Below are positions 1-11,539 of a DNA stretch of 64,000 nt, piece after piece. This stretch comes from Schistocephalus solidus (Eukaryota > Platyhelminthes > Cestoda > Diphyllobothriidea > Diphyllobothriidae). The DNA is taken from the NCBI GenBank assembly GCA_017591395.1, contig WEDG01007617.1, positions 47,458-111,457 of the forward strand. Direction: 5' to 3'. The position numbers and the translations under genes are program-made. Every line of letters starts with the position of its first letter. Position 1 is the stretch's first letter. The notes under the pieces were generated by a model. The model saw only the letters and a program-made list of their open reading frames with translations, ran no database searches and was not told the origin of the DNA.

Positions 1-276
1 CCTCAAGGCAGAACGGAACAAGTGGGTTCCGTTAACACTCGGTGAGCGTTCATCAACGAATGCAAGCCTTCTAAATTTCCCTGCATGTTTGACACCCAAA
101 AGCTATGGCAATCGGTTCCCAGCTTATCATAGATAGTAAACAACACCAACTTGCGCCCTCACACTTCTGGTTATATGCGGTCAAACAGAGTCAGCAAATA
201 TTCACCCTATAAATAACCGTTGCTGTGCTCGACACACCCTGTCCGTTTACTTTGGTCTGTCCTGTTAAGTTTTCAA

Positions 277-288
277 CACTACTACTAT

Positions 289-377
<89 letters not shown>

Positions 378-391
378 TTATTATTATTATC
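277..391. repeat. (ACT)n microsatellite
   Basis: A run of about 33 ACT triplets is followed by a short TTA tail. It gives poly-tyrosine or poly-leucine reading frames that are artefacts of the repeat. The array is nearly perfect, which suggests it is young. Confidence 0.97.
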
Positions 392-1462
392 ACTACAACT
401 ACCGCTTCTACTAGTGGTAGACCGACAAGAACTGAAGAGACGAATGCACCAGCCGTTTCTAGATTATTAGATTTCCACTTCGGTCGCGGATCTTAGTCGG
501 GACTACGTCTAGACGAATAGCACATCAAATAAGCTTAAAATATTTGCTGTCATATCAGTCTTTGCTTGCGTTACTCTCCATCTGGTATTACTTAATGGAT
601 TACTATGTGATCTGGTAGCTTGTCGCCTGTTCGAAAACCGTAAATCCGAGTGACGAAGCTGTTTTTTGAAGATCCGTGTGTGCCCATTCCCCTGTGATTA
701 ACCGACCATAACTGTGGACAGCGTATTTGATCTGAGCTATCGATCCCTCTGATATGACCATTACGGAATGAAATGTGTCCATTGTTGAGGCATATCACAA
801 CTCCAAGGCGGCTTGTAGATTAAGAATCTGTTTTTATATAATTTTAACCATTTAACTACTCATTATTGTAGTACCCTAATTTCCTCTGGCTCGCTGCTAG
901 TCTAATGTTTGATGTTTGTAGCCTTAGTTAATTCGTCACCCTCTTAGCTGATTTTTTTAAAAATCATCGAATCAGGAAACTCAGTTCATATGGTTTTAAA
1001 ATAAATTATTCTAACTTCTGAGACGTCAAAAAATATTAACCTCCGGGAGTTACTAATCAGGTCTTTCTCATTATGCTCGGGGTCGATGTATATCGTACGA
1101 CCTTTTTTGGCTTATTACTTCTGGACTATAGCTTTGATCGTCATTCCATCATATTTTTTATTCAAGCCAACATGGTAACTTTCAGAATCAAAAAGCTGTC
1201 GATGTCAAAGCCCAAATTCCCGGTCTATAAATCCAAGCGGCTGGTTGGATCTTCAAAACCTGCGATATCTTGTCGCACCTTGACGTTTGTGCCAGGTGCA
1301 CATTGATTTAAGTAATACCACCGTTTTACCTTAAAGTTTGAACCTGAACGGCGAAATTCTTGGCGACCACATGTTGCGGTAAAGGGCAGTGAAAAGGTAA
1401 CAACAGCCAATACTTGCGTCTTATTGGACGAAAACGCACCACTCAGTGACCTCTGTACGTGT
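392..1462. other. no recognised feature
   Basis: I see only short, unconvincing reading frames and no motif, splice-bounded exon or repeat that I recognise. Confidence 0.5.
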
Positions 1463-1826
1463 AATTAATGACTTCCTTTTGCTACATGCACGATATCGCT
1501 AATGTTGATTACGTAATACCGAATCGCGATGTAAAGGGAGACGTCCGCCATGATGTTTGGAAATCAATAGGGAGCCTCGGGAAGCACTGCCTCCGCAACC
1601 AGAGGTTAGGTACCAGGGTTCAGCTGGCAATCATTTGGATAATTAATTAATAACTTCCTTTTGCTACGTGCACGATATCGCAAATGTTGATTACGTAATG
1701 CCGAATCGCTATGTAAAGGGAGACGCCCGCCATGATGTTTTGAAATCAATAGGGAGTCTCGGGAAGCACTGCCTCCGCAACCAGAGGTTAGGTACCAGGG
1801 TTCAGCTGGCAATCATTTGGATAAAA
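1463..1826. repeat. tandem duplication, 182-nt unit
   Basis: Two adjacent copies start near 1463 and 1645 and share almost every base, for example a cttccttttgctac block at 1472 and 1654. Each includes a block starting near tagggagcctcggg. The few differences are single substitutions. A 60-codon frame occurs in both units, but it resembles no known family and probably only follows the duplication. Confidence 0.9.
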
Positions 1827-3084
1827 GCGAGCCATTCTCTCATATTTTGAACGACCGCAATGGTAACTGAAACCGCGTTTTCCATACTCGAAAAAAAACC
1901 ATTGCCGCAATTTTCCAGTTGCAAACTCACGCTTGGGTATTGCATGGCTTGTTGCCGCGCAGCGTCGTGCTTGATGTCTACTGGCGCATGCGACGGCGAT
2001 ATTTTATGATCGCGAAAATTAAACAGACTATAATTGACAATTATGATTTTTCACGCGAAATTTAACGAAATTAGGATACGGAGGTTCAAACGAGACTTCT
2101 GGGGTTAATCCTTTATGATATGCACTTCGGGTTGAATGCTCTCAGCTTCGGAGGAATATCATCTAAAGTTCAATCCCGCTAACCGGCTATAAGTCGGATA
2201 TTTAATGAACATAGGAGGAGTTTCATCATATTCTTCCAGCTTATGCTAACTACACGCCTACGCATACGCCCGTTTGCCTATCATACCGCTGCCAGTATCT
2301 TATTGAATGAAGTCGACAGTTTTGTCCGCACAGCCACTGGACGGTACTACCAGAAGGACGTACTGCGAACTACACTGGATAAATTTGCGGGTCCGAAAAA
2401 TCGGTCACTTGCACTTGTCCATTTTCTGTTTTAACTGCATCTTCCAAAAGCATATTCCATTTGCAAGTGTGAGTGAGAAACCCGCAGATGCTTGTGAATA
2501 TTTTATCTATTTTAAAGCTAGCTCTGCTTAGCATTCTAAAAAAATAGAAAGGACTGTATCGGGGAATGCAGGTAACTTCCTAGGTAAAGAGTAAATATTT
2601 AAGATTTTCTTGTGGTAACTGCATCTATTATCTTACTGTTATTTTCTTTGCTAAAAAGTGGTCTTTGCAATACTGGGAATAGTAATAAATGCAATCTTCG
2701 CAAATTCGTATTTATGGCGCAACCAGCAGTGTCTGTTTATTTCGAATAAGCAAATGTGAATACTAAACGCATAGCTGAAAATTTGACGAACTTTTGCCAA
2801 TGCGGACAATACAGTGTGAACTAGGAACTTGCAATATTTCCCGACTTTCCAAACATATTCTGTCAATTGACTAAAATGCACGATTACCTCCGATGTTCGC
2901 AACGGTCTATTACCGAGGGCCCTGAAACGTACAACAACTAAAACGCTAAAATTTCGAAATTATCTGCATTCATGAGAAGTTACGTATTTTCCCCACCGTG
3001 CAATTCGACAAGACTAACTAGCCTGCTTGCCTTTTGCCATCTTCCGCATGCGGCTGAAGTATATGTGAGCGCAGAAGTGTTTAA
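1827..3084. other. no recognised feature
   Basis: This AT-rich sequence has short random-looking reading frames. No exon or repeat could be identified by eye. Confidence 0.45.
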
Positions 3085-3270
3085 ACGCAGGAGTAGGCAC
3101 CCAGTATTAATACGGGTTGCCTTGCGCTAGAATCCAGGAAGCATTCATAATCCCGTGTCTTAACCCTAACCCCTAACACTAACCGAAACCGTAATCTTAA
3201 TTCTTATCTTAAACCTAACCCTGGTTTCCCTAGAATTCAGCGTAATGCCACATGTATAACATAAAAATTC
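3085..3270. mobile_element. M1 inverted-repeat element with telomere-like interior
   Basis: The left edge has a block ending ccttgcgctagaatccagg. The right edge reads ccctagaattcagcgtaatg, which is its approximate inverse. The interior is a degenerate series of ctaaccc, taaccg and taaccct hexamers. The same plan recurs near 36.6, 48.3, 48.7 and 54.0 kb, so I treat it as a small non-autonomous DNA-type element (MITE-like). No transposase is present. The exact ends are not certain. Confidence 0.5.
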
Positions 3271-5439
3271 TAACAGGCGGCGAAACATCAACGGCTGAAA
3301 TTTTATTACGCTTTTCCTCAACGCAACGTAATTCTAATTTCAGAGTAATCGTACATTAGTTCGACCGTCTTAATTCATCTATTTCCACCGTATGCTCCAC
3401 AGAAGGGTGATGCAGGGACGGTACTTTGTGTGCAAATTAGTTTTAATTGATAATAGACTCTCGCTGCATCTACCACACTCTCTCTTCCCTTTCCTGCCTG
3501 TGCCCCGTGTCAAGACATTGTTAGGAAGATCGGAGGTGAAACCGGGCTCAGTTGAATCATATCCCATAGAGTGGGGTGCGGCATGAGCCTGCACCTACAG
3601 TAGATTGCCTAACTCATTTAATGTCTATATCCAAATCTGATGTAGTAGTCGGGTAGGCAGTTTAAGGTGTTAGTTCTGTTTTTCGTATTGAATTGATGCA
3701 CAAAAAGCTGTTTAATAATAAAGAGTTCACTTCAGATCGGTTTATTGGTGGGAAAACGGGGCTACATGGGGCAAAATCCGACGTTTCTTGCTATCCAGGA
3801 ATTTTCCTACGCTATTAAAAGCTACGGATCAAAACATTTTGTTTTTGTGTGCAGTTCTTTTAATGAAAATTAATATAATCCCGAAAAATTTGGAATATAT
3901 CCCTTCGGAGAACGGAAGATTTTATTTAGTTCTCACAAAAATAAGGTTAATGCAGGTTTGACAGATCAAGCTGTTTTCAGATTCAGTTTACAACGTTTTG
4001 CAAATTTATAACGTTTTAATCAAAAAACGCTGTAATAAACTTTTGTGAATGTACTTTGTTTTACCACCCCGGTGACTAGGGTCTGAAATGCGCATATGTA
4101 CGAGGCACGACAACATGCCGCCTTTTTTCGCTGTCACGACGTACACGAAGCCTGTCAAGACAATTTCGGTCTACAGTGGACTATAAATGAATAAGGAAAC
4201 TTGAAACGGAAGGGGCAGAAAACTGACATTTTATCTCAAAATCTTAGTATATAGTCGGCCGTTCTCTTGTGCGTTTGAAATCTTAGAAGTAGACTGAGAG
4301 GTAAGTAAATATATCGAAAAATGCTCCAATAGAAAGAGAGAAATGAGTTCTTTAAGTTTCAGCAAAAAATGTATCCCTACTTTTCAGCGATGTCGAGAAA
4401 CCAGTCAAAGGTTCCCAGTTTTTTCTTAACTTCACCTTGGAAAAACGTTAAGTACGCAGACATCCGTCAGAAAAACATCTAATTAAAGCGCTTTTTTAAA
4501 AGGTAACTTATGATAGAAAGTTTTTTAACTAATTAAAGGAATATATTTTCCCAGCTTTTGTTATGGAAGTTTATTTTTCTTGGCAGCAAGTTTTCATGTT
4601 TGAGTGAGTCTACAAATATGACCCAGACGGCCATCTGCATTAGAAAGAATGTCCAAAAAAGTCACACCTTCGGTAAATGCTTTTAAGAAATAACTTATTT
4701 TGTAGGTTTTACTAAACACATCGAACGGAATCTACATTTATGGGCAGTCGACTGAAGACACTGAAAATCGTTAAGAGTTCACCACAGTCTTAAAGACGAT
4801 CTGAAACTCATCGTAATAGAAAGCCCGAAATAGTTATAAAAAGAAATTTAACAATAGAAAAGTCATCTTTTTAAATTTATTAGTCAGTGAATGGCCTGTG
4901 AACACGTGAGTTTATGAAATATCACATTCCTGTGACGTCTTTATCGGCGCAATCAAACGAAAATTTGTTTCCTTGGTCAAATTCATCTAAGACAATGTAC
5001 GAACGGATGAAAAACTGCCAATTCTCGCGAAACGGTGTTGGAATATACACTCGCGTTTTAGGCTGCTGGATGACGGCCATACATTACGTTGCACTTTATC
5101 TACATGAATATGTATGTGCAAAACTCTGAAAAACAATATTTTCAAAAGTAATTCTACTCTTGCTGCTTCATTTACTCTTTTAGTTGCATGGACAGGCTTC
5201 TTATGTATTTAAAACTTTAGTTTACTGAACTAGATAGATTTTTCACCTTTTCATAATTTTGAACTTTTTCTAAAAAATTAGTATTTCTAGACAATGTTAT
5301 ATTAATTTGTAAACCCCAATAAGCCTTTTTTTTCCCTACGATCCATTCCTTATTGATGTAAAACTTTGAGGGACGCAGCGTGCGCTGATTTCGCGTAACG
5401 GGCCTTAACTAATGAAATCCAAAAGATTTAATGAGTTCG
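3271..5439. other. no recognised feature
   Basis: This AT-rich non-coding sequence has no reading frame above about 70 codons. No family resemblance or repeat was identified. Confidence 0.45.
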
Positions 5440-5575
5440 GACAGCTACTGTATGCGTGCCCATGTTGGGCAGGCGCACTCCCTATGTTCGACATTTGTTA
5501 TGGGAGCTCAACCCAAATAACGCCTGCCACGCCCTGATATGGCCCCCCATCTACCACGCGGCCCGTTTAGTGGTA
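5440..5575 (-). repeat. R1 repeat fragment
   Basis: On the minus strand this matches the start of the R1 family found near 30.87 and 45.85 kb. The shared blocks are a CTAAACGGGCC-like start, a GGCAGGCGTTATTTGGGT block and a CCGAACAT-like block. The later part of R1 is missing. R1 has no coding capacity and its class is unknown. Confidence 0.65.
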
Positions 5576-8500
5576 AAATAGTAATCGTAAAGGGTTTAGC
5601 ACGTGTTTGCTCATTTTGGAATAGAATAGGAAGGTGCGAGGAGAAAATTTGGACATTTAATTAAGAACGCTGTTCATAAATATAACGCTAATTTGCGGTA
5701 TTCTCCGAAAGGCGTTTTAAGCAGGCTCCAACTGCTTCAATTGTTTTGAGTAGTCGAATCATCGAAAATCTTGAAAAGGTCAAACATAACAACCGATAGT
5801 ATACTACACCCAACATGAGGAAATCGTCTGCTGACCAATTTGAGGGCATTATAATTGTACACATCAGGAAGGATGAAGGTAATTAAAGAGCAGAATAAGC
5901 CATGCCCTTTGGTCTTAAAGCTTAGAGATTTCTGTGAACTTTGAAGTGGCTTTAATAGGCTTACCAGGATAAATATTTTTCTTCGATAACAATTGACAAC
6001 GTAACTGTTCTTAACTCTACGAAATGACCTTTCCATTACCGTTCCTAAATAGGCTTTTCAATAATAATATATAACTACTTATCGTACTCAATGCTGTGAA
6101 CACGGAAGTGTAATTTTTAATAACAGCCGTAATCTATCTTGTGAGTAGTATTGAGATCTGTCACTCCTAGTGACAGCTGAATTAGTCGTTGTTGTAGATA
6201 AAACCCAGTTTTTATATGCGTTTCGTAAATGTCTGAAAAACATGCGGCTTTTCTCCCAAAAGCGTTTTGTAGTGGCAAATGTTCCCTGTCTATGGTGTAT
6301 CACAGTCATTCTTGCAAATAACAGCTTCTTCCTGGGTATATACAACAGTCACAAATCTTCGGCACACTGATTTAGTCGGAGTCGGTAGTAAAATACTCTG
6401 AACCATGAAATTGACCTGATGACAGATTTGCAACGAGTGATGTCGGCGTGAGTAATGAAGAGCACTCAATCATTCGCAGACAGCCGCTGCCAGAGGATGA
6501 AGAGATGACAGCCTTAGTTGAACATTCTGTCACTCGGAAATACACATTCGAACGTACGTGCTTAGGAATTGATCAGAATGCACCGTATGGTCTGCCATTT
6601 TCTCTAAACCCGTGATTTTGAGGTCAGCGGCTACCAGCAGACATAGTAGTGAGGCTGAGGATGTTACAGTCCTACATTAGAATCATTCAAGAAGTTAATT
6701 TATACGTTATGTAGGAAAGGGTGAAAAGCACGTTCATTATATTACTATAAACTGTACTTGCTTTAGAGAACGAGGAGGAAAAATAAAGTGACACAGAAAC
6801 TGTTTGGAAGGTTGCACGGTTTCTGTGGTCTGCTTCTCTCAGAAAATTAGAATTCGTGTGGTTTAAGCAAATTGTAACGGTGCTTCGGTGATACCTAAGG
6901 GTATAACTAGGCAGACTGGAAAGATTGTTTTCTTAACTATTGCTCGCATCCTTATAATCTAATGGATCGAGTTTCTTCGGTGACAACTGTTTTAACGTTT
7001 ACCACTATTAGCCTTATTGCAAGTATAGTCCTCTTTTTGTCCTAAAATTCTTGCAAAAAATACTGATTACCACTTCCTCCACAGTAGTATCCACAATGGC
7101 TATCGCTGGAACTTGTGATGGCTGTTAGGAAATTCAAAATTCTGGAAGCTACTGTAAATCGGATTAGCTGGATGGTTTCGGCCTGCAGCTTTATTGACAA
7201 AAAGATCAGGGCCAGCGATGCAAATAGAACCTTGCCATTCCTCTTTCTTTAGAGCGGTCTAGAAGAAACATCATAACCTTCGAGTTTACCGAGGGCGAGC
7301 TCATTAACGCCATGCATCACCGTTTCTGCAATCCCATTCGTCCCACGGTCACCAGGACTGTGGCCTGTTTAGAGAGATGTAAATGTACCGAGTAGCCTGC
7401 TGGGCCCACCATGTTTACTCTGCTTCGTCTTTACCTTACCTGCTTTTCTTTTTGCTTGAATGTGGGTGTTACAAGCGGGCTCGGTTTATGCAAATGAGCG
7501 TTTCCTGTGCGTTTCCATCGCTTCGTTATGCTCCTTCGACCCGGCTTGACGCGTCAGGGCGCCACCTCGCTTACTAATGCGGGTAAACCCACCACCTCGT
7601 CCTATTGCTACCGGAGGAATCGTCCGCCGTCTTATGCATTTGCCGACGTTGTTTGTGTGTGACGCCAGGCCTTTGTCTTGTGTGATCGCATCGGCAATTT
7701 TGAACTGCGTCTGTATATTTGTGTTGGATTGCATAAAATTTGGAAAAAAGAGGGAATTGCTTACCAAGTCTGCTCCTGAGATCACTTGAGGTCGTAATCA
7801 CCAGCTCCTGTTTTTGCTTAAATTATCGTCGACCTGCCGCACATCGCACAGCCCATATTGGGCATAGTCGAGCTTCTGAGTTGTGGTCAGGCCTTGGGAA
7901 TCGGCACCTAGCCAGACATGAGTGGACTTCTGAACATGGAAGTGAATACACAGACGGATCTGAGTTTAAAACTGAAGTTGCACGAAGGACAATCTCTTTT
8001 TGGTTATCTAAATGACATTTGCAGGCTGTCATTGAATTTGAAACAGTCCCTTTTAAGTGTACACGCGCACTGTTTTATAGAAAATCAGGAAATGTATGTT
8101 AACAGAATGGGTAATTTACGTGTTAGCAAAAAATTTGACGGATGCAGTGGGCATTCATTTCTGATTCACAAAACTCCAACGTTGTGTTCACTACTACTCC
8201 AAAAACTGATTATGTAACAATTCTAGCTTAAGTTGGAACTTTTCAAATATTTATTCTGCATTTTGAGAACTGAAACGCGATCCCCTGACATACTGTTGTG
8301 AAAAAGACGTACAAACGTACAGGTGAAAGCCTAATCCAATTCATATGAATGTGATAAGAGCGATCTTGAAGACGAATGACCGTTTAAAACGTTTCAGGAC
8401 AACAGTGCTTAGCGGACCCGTTTTTCTAATCAAGACTGACTGCCTTCACTTTTATCTAGTAAATGCTGACTACTATTAGATCAAAGTAAAATTGATTAAC

Positions 8501-8932
8501 AGCGCGGCTCTCCCTTCCATCACTCCTGTTTCCTTACCGCGACTACTTATTCTTGAGTTGTAAGCATTCCGAAAGTGTTGGTATCTTAGGAATGCTCCGA
8601 GGAACCATTATAAGCCGTCCTAACAACGAAGAGTGTTTGAGGCATTGCGGACACGTGTTTGTGTGGTAAGGACGCAGGGGATTTTAACTAAGCTACCTGA
8701 ATTCAGAGGCGAGTAAGTGATACCGGTTGGGGGTCTGCTGTATAATTACCTAATCTAAATCTAGTTTGCGTCTTGAGCGCCCGACATTGACAGCGAAAAC
8801 TGTGACACAGCTCTCTGTCTATTCAGCGAATACATAACGTACGTAAGAAGATAATTTTCTGTAACTTGAACTGAGCGAATTAAATGTTCCTGAATGCTTA
8901 TGGAAACATTTTGATCCATGAGTCTACGAAAA

Positions 8933-8934
<2 letters not shown>
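5576..8934. other. no recognised gene; unassigned sequence
   Basis: A GC-richer island lies at about 7480-7680, with overlapping frames on both strands. A 99-codon + strand frame lies at 7918-8217. None shows a domain, signal peptide or splice context that I recognise, so I do not call a gene. The first septin exons could in principle lie here, but no P-loop (GxxGxGKS) or DTPGFGD-type motif was found. Confidence 0.4.

Positions 8935-8990
<56 letters not shown>
8935..8990. repeat. (TA)n microsatellite
   Basis: A perfect AT dinucleotide array of 56 nt. It lies 35 nt outside the left arm of the PLE palindrome. Confidence 0.97.
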
Positions 8991-8993
<3 letters not shown>

Positions 8994-9025
8994 TGAAGCG
9001 AATATGCGTGTCCCCGGACATAAAT

Positions 9026-9487
9026 GAGAAGAAAAGGCGATCTCAGGGACTAAAGGTGTATTGTCCTGACGTTTCAAAAGCATACAAGCTTCCATCGTCG
9101 GAGGTAAGTATCGTACCGCGTCTCACAGTATTTATAGGGGGTGATAGCCAGTTTGTGACAGGGTTGTTTGTACGGGTTCACCTTAACAGTGTGCACGATA
9201 GGAGGACGGGGTGGGGGAGTCCTTAATTGCCGGCATACACAAAGGAATCATCTCTGTAGCCACCGCAGTGAAGAAGGGGGGAGGAGGAAATTTCTGTCAG
9301 TTGACATGTCTCTCGTTGAGGGGGGTGGCCATTATCTGGGTCAGCATTGACCTTAATTGGCGCCCTGTGTTGTTTGTGTCCTGAGTGCATGTCTCCTCGT
9401 TTGTCGGGGTAGCAATTGATGCGGCGGTGATCATGGCTGCGCCTTCGTCGGCCCCGAATTGTGGCGTGGTTAGGTGCATGTCCGTCC
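9026..9487 (-). mobile_element. PLE-C inverted 3' fragment (left palindrome arm)
   Basis: This is a near-exact reverse complement of 9684-10145. Both arms are 462 nt long, with only a few substitutions and two compensating one-base indels, for example six G against five at about 9276. It carries the last coding part and 3' tail of a Penelope-like element on the minus strand. A partial inverted copy placed before a truncated main copy is a recurring structure in PLE insertions. The high identity argues for a recent event. Confidence 0.8.
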
Positions 9488-10141
9488 AAAACGCCGAAAT
9501 CCTGGGTCGAGGAAATGACCGCGTAACCAGGGAAACAATTGAAGCCTGGCACACGGAGCCTACGTCGATCAACCGTTGTGTCGCCCTTCCGGCAGCCTAC
9601 CAGGCCCTCCGGGCGCAGCTCATCGAACGTAAGAGCAAACACGGAATTAGGCCAAACGTGAATTCCACCGCGGGAGAACCTAGGACGGACATGCACCTAA
9701 CCACGCCACAATTCGGGGCCGACGAAGGCGCAGCCATGATCACCGCCGCATCAATTGCTACCCCGACAAACGAGGAGACATGCACTCAGGACACAAACAA
9801 CACAGGGCGCCAATTAAGGTCAATGCTGACCCAGATAATGGCCACCCCCCTCAACGAGAGACATGTCAACTGACAGAAATTTCCTCCTCCCCCTTCTTCA
9901 CCGCGGTGGCTACAGAGATGATTCCCTTTGTGTATGCCGGCAATTAAGGACTCCCCCACCCCGTCCTCCTATCGTGCACACTGTTAAGGTGAACCCGTAC
10001 AAACAACCCTGTCACAAACTGGCTATCACCCCCTATAAATACTGTGAGACGCGGTACGATACTTACCTCCGACGATGGAAGCTTGTATGCTTTTTGAAAC
10101 GTCAGGACAATACACCTTTAGTCCCTGAGATCGCCTTTTCT

Positions 10142-10145
<4 letters not shown>
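9488..10145 (+). pseudogene. PLE-C 5'-truncated Penelope-like element, C-terminal part
   Basis: The + strand frame around 9490-9640 reads RVTRETIEAWHTEPTSINR and then a proline/alanine-rich stretch. This matches the region just after the GIY-YIG endonuclease of Penelope-like elements, where an 'EAW.....SINR' block is typical. The reverse transcriptase and most of the endonuclease are missing, so the copy is strongly 5'-truncated. The 3' untranslated part includes a short hairpin (AAGC/GCTT) followed by GAAACGTC and ends directly at a (TA)n array. The right palindrome arm is 9684-10145 and the spacer is 9488-9683. A second copy lies at 10860-11515 in the opposite orientation. Confidence 0.75.

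Positions 10146-10204
<59 letters not shown>
10146..10204. repeat. (TA)n microsatellite
   Basis: A 59-nt AT array that directly follows the 3' end of PLE-C and precedes a hammerhead module. Confidence 0.97.
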
Positions 10205-10205
<1 letters not shown>

Positions 10206-10237
10206 CACAAATATGTTGCTAAGAGTGCAACAGGCAA

Positions 10238-10282
10238 GACGCCGACAGCTGTCTCACGGTCATTACCGATCATCAGTACATC
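10238..10282 (-). ncRNA. degenerate hammerhead ribozyme motif, TA-flanked family
   Basis: On the minus strand the order is GATGTA, CTGATGA, a four-base stem-loop (CGGT/ACCG, loop AATG), GAGA, ACAGCTGT, C, GGCGTC. This is the 45-nt hammerhead found intact at 47870 and 63035. Here the invariant GAAA is GAGA (A14 to G), and the first stem I pair is A against G. I therefore expect it to be inactive. It is separated from the PLE-C 3' end only by the (TA)n array. Confidence 0.65.
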
Positions 10283-10388
10283 ATATGCCTTGTGCAGTGA
10301 GGTACATAAACAAGCCAAACAAGTGCGTAACACTCACTAATGTGGTAAGGATCTCACTCGATCCCATTTGTCCGCCCGCCAGTTACCT

Positions 10389-10824
10389 ACCTTGTCTTTG
10401 TCGGTTCCATTTCATCATATGCTACACGTCGCTATGCGACCGCCTGTGAGTACTCTAGTCTGAGATCCAGGGCACAACGGAACATACTTGTTCCTTAATC
10501 AGATCGGTGAGCCTCACACTATCATCATATTCCCGATCACAACCGACAAAACAACGAGCCCGTGGCTCAATGGTAGTGCGTTCGACTCAAATACCAAAGG
10601 TCGCGGGTTTGAATCACAGGTGTGCCACACTTGGGATTGTGTATGACTGGCTGATGACGGCTAATAAGCCAGAAATGGCCATTCCGGTCTCCCTTGTCTT
10701 TGTCGGTTCCATTTCATCATATGCTACACGTCGCTTTGCGACTGCCTGCAAGGGCTCTAGTCTGAGCTCCAGGGCACAACGGAACATACATGTTCCTTAA
10801 CCATATCGGTGAGCCCCACACTAT

Positions 10825-10827
<3 letters not shown>
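10389..10827 (+). mobile_element. tRNA-derived hammerhead SINE (retrozyme-like), locus T1
   Basis: A partial unit (10389-10550) is followed by a full unit (about 10553-10827). The ccttgtctttgtcggttcc block recurs with a period of about 302 nt. The full unit starts with a tRNA-like head: an A-box-like TGGCTCAATGG at 10562 and a B-box-like GGGTTTGAATC near 10604. A hammerhead motif follows at 10645-10689, then a tail beginning GTCGGTTCC and ending in ACACTATCA. The unit has no coding capacity. It would depend on other retroelements for movement, and the PLEs and LINEs here are candidates. It is flanked by (TA)n on its right side. Confidence 0.8.
10645..10689 (+). ncRNA. hammerhead ribozyme motif in SINE T1
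   Basis: Stem I 5' strand GACTGG (10645-10650) pairs with CCGGTC (10684-10689). The core CTGATGA is at 10651-10657. Stem II is GGCT/AGCC with loop AATA and a C-A mismatch at the core side. GAAA is at 10672-10675. The palindrome ATGGCCAT (10675-10682) can form stem III, most stably between two RNA copies. Cleavage would fall after T10683 (an AUU site). This is the short-stem-III hammerhead type known from Penelope-like elements and retrozymes. Activity is inferred, not shown. Confidence 0.7.

Positions 10828-10859
<32 letters not shown>
10828..10859. repeat. (TA)n microsatellite
   Basis: A 32-nt AT array between the SINE T1 tail and the 3' end of PLE-C copy 2. Confidence 0.95.
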
Positions 10860-10863
<4 letters not shown>

Positions 10864-11515
10864 AGAAAAGGCGATCTCATGGACTATAGGTGTATTGTCC
10901 TGACGTTTCAAAAGCATACAAGCTTCCATCGTCGGAGGTGACTATCGTACCGCATCTCACAGTATTTATAGGGGGTGATAGCCATTTTTGTAACACAGCG
11001 TTGCTTGGACGGGTTTACCTTAACAGTGTACACGGTAGGAGGACGGGATGGGGGAGTCCTTAATTGGCTTCGGCGTTCTTTGCCGGCATACACACAGGAA
11101 ATTGCTGTCAGTTGACATGTCTCTCGTTGAGGGGGGCGGCCATTGTCTGGGTCCGCATTGACCTCAATTGGCGCCCTGGGTCGATAGTCATGTTCGTGTC
11201 CTGAGGGCATGTCTCCTCGTCTGTCGGGGTAGTAATTCATGCGGCGGTAATCATGACTGCGCCTTCGTCGGCCCGGAATTGTGGTGTGGTTAGGTGCATA
11301 TCCGTCCTAGGTTCTCCCGCGGTGGAATTCACGTTTGGCCTAATTCCATGTTTGCTGTTACGTTCGATGAGCTGCGCCCGGAGGGCCTGGTAGGCTGCCG
11401 GAAGGGCGACACAACAGTGGATCGACGTAGGCTCCGTGTGCCAGGCTTCGATTGTTTCCCTGGTTACGCGGTAATTTCCTTGACCCAGGATTTCGGCTTT
11501 TTGGAAAGCGAACGT
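10860..11515 (-). pseudogene. PLE-C copy 2, 5'-truncated, fused to LINE A
   Basis: The minus strand carries the same PLE-C C-terminal block (RVTRETIEAWHTEPTSIH) and 3' tail as 9488-10145, and ends at a (TA)n array. It is more diverged, with several substitutions and an extra segment near 11065-11085. On its 5' side it joins the second zinc finger of LINE A at about 11505-11527, giving an in-frame but artificial fusion. The RT and the rest of the endonuclease are missing. The junction suggests a PLE insertion or template switch at the end of the LINE. Confidence 0.75.
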
Positions 11516-11539
11516 GTGCCACACACGATGGATACGCAA

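Noticed and set aside
220..470. Poly-Tyr and poly-Leu frames
   Set aside because: Produced only by the (ACT)n array.
10562..10620. A functional tRNA gene at the SINE heads (also near 18.0 and 18.15 kb)
   Set aside because: A and B boxes are present, but the cloverleaf arms do not pair properly and the heads are always part of the repeat.
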